NCBI GenBank assembly: GCA_002342065.1
Contig: DDPF01000012.1
Coordinates: 1 to 64,000, forward strand
Origin: Bacteroidetes bacterium UBA2475
GTDB taxonomy: Bacteria; Bacteroidota; Bacteroidia; B-17B0; Aurantibacillaceae
Reading direction: 5' to 3'
DNA: 64,000 nucleotides
Part shown: piece by piece, positions 61,869-64,000 of the stretch
Position numbering within the stretch: the stretch's first letter is position 1
How the letters are laid out: each line of letters starts with the position of its first letter
The notes under the pieces: generated by a model
Databases searched by the model: none
Seen by the model: the letters and a program-made list of their open reading frames with translations, nothing else
What the model was told of the DNA's origin: nothing
Made by a program: the position numbers and the translations under genes

Positions 61869-62762
61869 TTATTTAGTTAAAGTGTAAGAGTTACGAAGAG
61901 ACTTAATTTTTGCTACTATTGTTTCGTAAACTTCTTTGGTAATGAATAATTGTTTTCCACCACCTAACATAGCAGTTTTACTACCTTCTTTTGCGGATGC
62001 ACCTGTAACATCTTTTTCGCTGATCTTATTAAATTCTGCTAATAAGCCATCAAAATCTGCTTTTACAGCAGCAACATTTGGATCTGATTCGTGTTTCTTT
62101 AAAAATTCAACCAAGTTCTCTAAAGTATATTTTTGATCAGCTAAACGCTCAATAACAGGGCTTTTCTCTTCAAATTTTGCAAGGTTAACTGCAATATAGA
62201 TACTCTCTAACCAACCACCTGCAACAACCAATGCTAATGTTGGGCCTTGTTTGCTGTCTTCTAAAGCTTCGAAAGACGAGAAATAAACATCATCTGTAAT
62301 TACTGCTAATGAATCTGAAGAACCAACATTGTTTTGCAAACGTTTTAAAACTTCAGGCTTAATTGCAGTAGAAACACCAATTTGGTCGCCCATAGCTTTT
62401 ACGGTCTTAAAATATTTTAAAGCCTCAGAGCCTATTTCAAAGATGCTGCAATAGCTAAGATCGCAACTGTATATACCAAAGTTTAAAGCTTTTGATTTGC
62501 TATCAGTATAATTTTTTTCGTTGCTTGGAGAGTTTAAGAACGATGTGTTGTTGTTGCCCTTTCCACCAACCATTTTAATAAAAGTTAGCATCTCGCCCGG
62601 AGATGGTACCTGGAAAAATGTTTCTGATACCGGATTGATCTGCGGTTCTTCGGTTTTTAGAGAGTCCCCTGTTTCAATTTCTTCGGACTTTTCGCCGCCT
62701 CCGCAACTGCTAAATGTAAAAGCAGTTATTGCAGATAAAAATAATAGAGTTGATTTGTTCAT
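61869..62762 (-). CDS. Lipoprotein of unknown function
   Basis: Lipoprotein of 297 residues (FSSC, Cys20, then GGGEKSEE). The mature part is mainly helical with NFGIYSCDLSYCSIFE in the middle and repeated short helices thereafter. No catalytic motif is recognised. It is upstream partner of the Cys-rich secreted protein and follows sucC by 35 bases, possibly sharing its transcript. Confidence 0.7.
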   Translation of the reverse strand: MNKSTLLFLSAITAFTFSSCGGGEKSEEIETGDSLKTEEPQINPVSETFFQVPSPGEMLTFIKMVGGKGNNNTSFLNSPSNEKNYTDSKSKALNFGIYSCDLSYCSIFEIGSEALKYFKTVKAMGDQIGVSTAIKPEVLKRLQNNVGSSDSLAVITDDVYFSSFEALEDSKQGPTLALVVAGGWLESIYIAVNLAKFEEKSPVIERLADQKYTLENLVEFLKKHESDPNVAAVKADFDGLLAEFNKISEKDVTGASAKEGSKTAMLGGGKQLFITKEVYETIVAKIKSLRNSYTLTK

Positions 62763-62797
62763 CGGTTCTTTTATATTTTTTAAAGATATTATTTTTT

Positions 62798-63991
62798 TTA
62801 GTTTTTTAATAATTTATTTACCAAAGAGGCTGCCTCGTGAAATTCAATGGCAGAGAACACTTTTAGGCCTGATTCGTCAATTATCTTCTTAGCTGCTTCG
62901 GCATTAGTACCCTGTAAACGCACTATAATTGGCACATTTATGGTTCCCATGTTCTTATAAGCATCTACAATACCTTGTGCAACGCGGTCGCAGCGTACAA
63001 TTCCGCCAAAAATATTAACTAAAATAGCTTTAACATTTGTGTCCTTTAAAATGATCCTGAAAGCTTTTTCAACGCGCTCAGCGTTTGCAGTGCCGCCAAC
63101 GTCAAGAAAATTAGCAGGCTCGCCGCCACTTAATTTAATAATATCCATGGTAGCCATAGCTAAACCTGCACCATTAACCATACAGCCAACGTTGCCGTCC
63201 AATTTCACATAATTTAATTCAGCAACACGTGCTTCAACATCTGTAGGATCTTCTTCTGTAATATCGCGCATAGCCTCATAATCAGGATGACGGAACAAGC
63301 CGTTATCATCAAAAGAAACTTTACTGTCAACTGCAATTATTTTATCATCACTTGTTTTTAAAACAGGATTTATCTCAAATAAAGAGGCATCAATTGAATC
63401 GTAAGCCTTGTACAAAGACAATACAAATTTCACCATTTCTTTAAACGCGTTACCGCTTAGACCTAAGTTAAAAGCGATCTTGCGGGCCTGAAAGGCTTGT
63501 ATTCCAATGCGTGGATCTATTTCTTCTTTCCAGATCTTTTCAGGAGTATGTTCTGCAACATGCTCAATATCCATACCACCTTCGGTGCTGTAAATGATCG
63601 TATTTCTTCCTTTAGCGCGATCTAAAAGAACGCTCATATAAAATTCCTTTGTTTCAGTAGCACCTGGGTAATAAACATCCTGGGTAATTAAAACTTTATT
63701 AACCAGTTTGCCTGTAGCGCTGGTTTGTGGCGTTATCAAATGCATGCCAAGTATAGCAGATGCTTTTTCTTTTACCTCATCTAAATTCTTTGCAAGTTTT
63801 ACCCCGCCCCCTTTACCACGTCCACCGGCGTGGATCTGAGCTTTAACAACAACCCAATCGCTATTGTATTTTGTTTTTAATTCTTTAGCCGCAGCTACTG
63901 CTTGTTCGGCGGTTTCGGCAACTATTCCTTCCTGGATAGCAACACCGAAACTTTTCAAAATACTTTTTCCTTGATACTCGTGAATATTCAT
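62798..63991 (-). CDS. sucC: Succinate-CoA ligase, ADP-forming, beta subunit
   Basis: TCA-cycle enzyme subunit of 397 residues, full length. ATP-grasp domain with KAQIHAGGRGKGGGVK near the start; CoA-ligase domain with NIFGGIVRCDRVAQGI. The start MNIHEYQGKSILKSFG is standard. It pairs with SucD, which is not in the window. The start lies 9 bases from the window edge. Confidence 0.97.
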   Translation of the reverse strand: MNIHEYQGKSILKSFGVAIQEGIVAETAEQAVAAAKELKTKYNSDWVVVKAQIHAGGRGKGGGVKLAKNLDEVKEKASAILGMHLITPQTSATGKLVNKVLITQDVYYPGATETKEFYMSVLLDRAKGRNTIIYSTEGGMDIEHVAEHTPEKIWKEEIDPRIGIQAFQARKIAFNLGLSGNAFKEMVKFVLSLYKAYDSIDASLFEINPVLKTSDDKIIAVDSKVSFDDNGLFRHPDYEAMRDITEEDPTDVEARVAELNYVKLDGNVGCMVNGAGLAMATMDIIKLSGGEPANFLDVGGTANAERVEKAFRIILKDTNVKAILVNIFGGIVRCDRVAQGIVDAYKNMGTINVPIIVRLQGTNAEAAKKIIDESGLKVFSAIEFHEAASLVNKLLKN

Positions 63992-64000
63992 TGTTATTGA

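Overview
This 64-kb window is chromosomal DNA from an AT-rich member of the phylum Bacteroidota. The evidence is: three proteins with the C-terminal tail typical of type IX secretion (T9SS) cargo; several Bacteroidota-type -7 promoter boxes (TAnnTTTG); the DUF4290-murA pair; Omp28 and DUF6029 envelope proteins; CHRD repeats; many short-signal lipoproteins; and OmpA/PD40 proteins. I cannot place it below class level. Genes are dense on both strands. Only one stretch longer than 300 bases lacks an intact gene (51594-51975), and it holds a toxin-like gene remnant.

Layout. 0.2-4 kb: DUF4290 protein, MurA (catalytic Cys replaced by Asp), a TlpA-like lipoprotein and a thioredoxin-fold/OmpA fusion whose CXXC is lost. 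4-6 kb: grpE-dnaJ with a long hairpin between them, then a zinc-ribbon protein. 7-11 kb: OmpA/PD40 protein and a flotillin-like SPFH protein. 11-15 kb: adaptor-permease-ATPase export operon and a cold-shock-domain protein. 15-20 kb: membrane SGNH hydrolase, then oxyR divergent from a secreted katG. 20-26 kb: unknown secreted proteins, a TPM/TPM/LemA operon, a PLP enzyme. 26-30 kb: DEAD-box helicase, a CX4CH lipoprotein, YgiD-like dioxygenase, an F420-reductase-like protein. 30-35 kb: a thioester alpha-2-macroglobulin. 35-40 kb: HEAT protein, DtxR-family regulator, and next to it a four-gene surface electron-transfer operon (CX4CH lipoprotein, di-haem oxidoreductase, Rieske protein, porin). 40-51 kb: T9SS cargo (CHRD, PHP, BNR proteins) around hpt-adk-obgE and tsaC; Adk carries a histone-H1-like tail. 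50.7-52 kb: a small accessory scar with a tRNA-Val 3' fragment, an Imm11-like immunity gene and the 3' end of a putative toxin gene. 52-64 kb: TetR regulator, TsdA-like cytochrome, pgk-lipoprotein-ispF, hemL, a TlpA/DUF6029/Omp28 set, panB, two envelope proteins and sucC.

The genes suggest an aerobic or microaerobic heterotroph with substantial extracytoplasmic redox chemistry: periplasmic c-type cytochromes, TlpA thioredoxins, a Rieske protein and an exported catalase-peroxidase. The points that most deserve follow-up are the family of three almost superimposable CX4CH lipoproteins and the DtxR-adjacent redox operon that contains one of them, the Adk-histone-tail fusion, the toxin/immunity scar beside the tRNA fragment, and the dispersed palindromic repeats.
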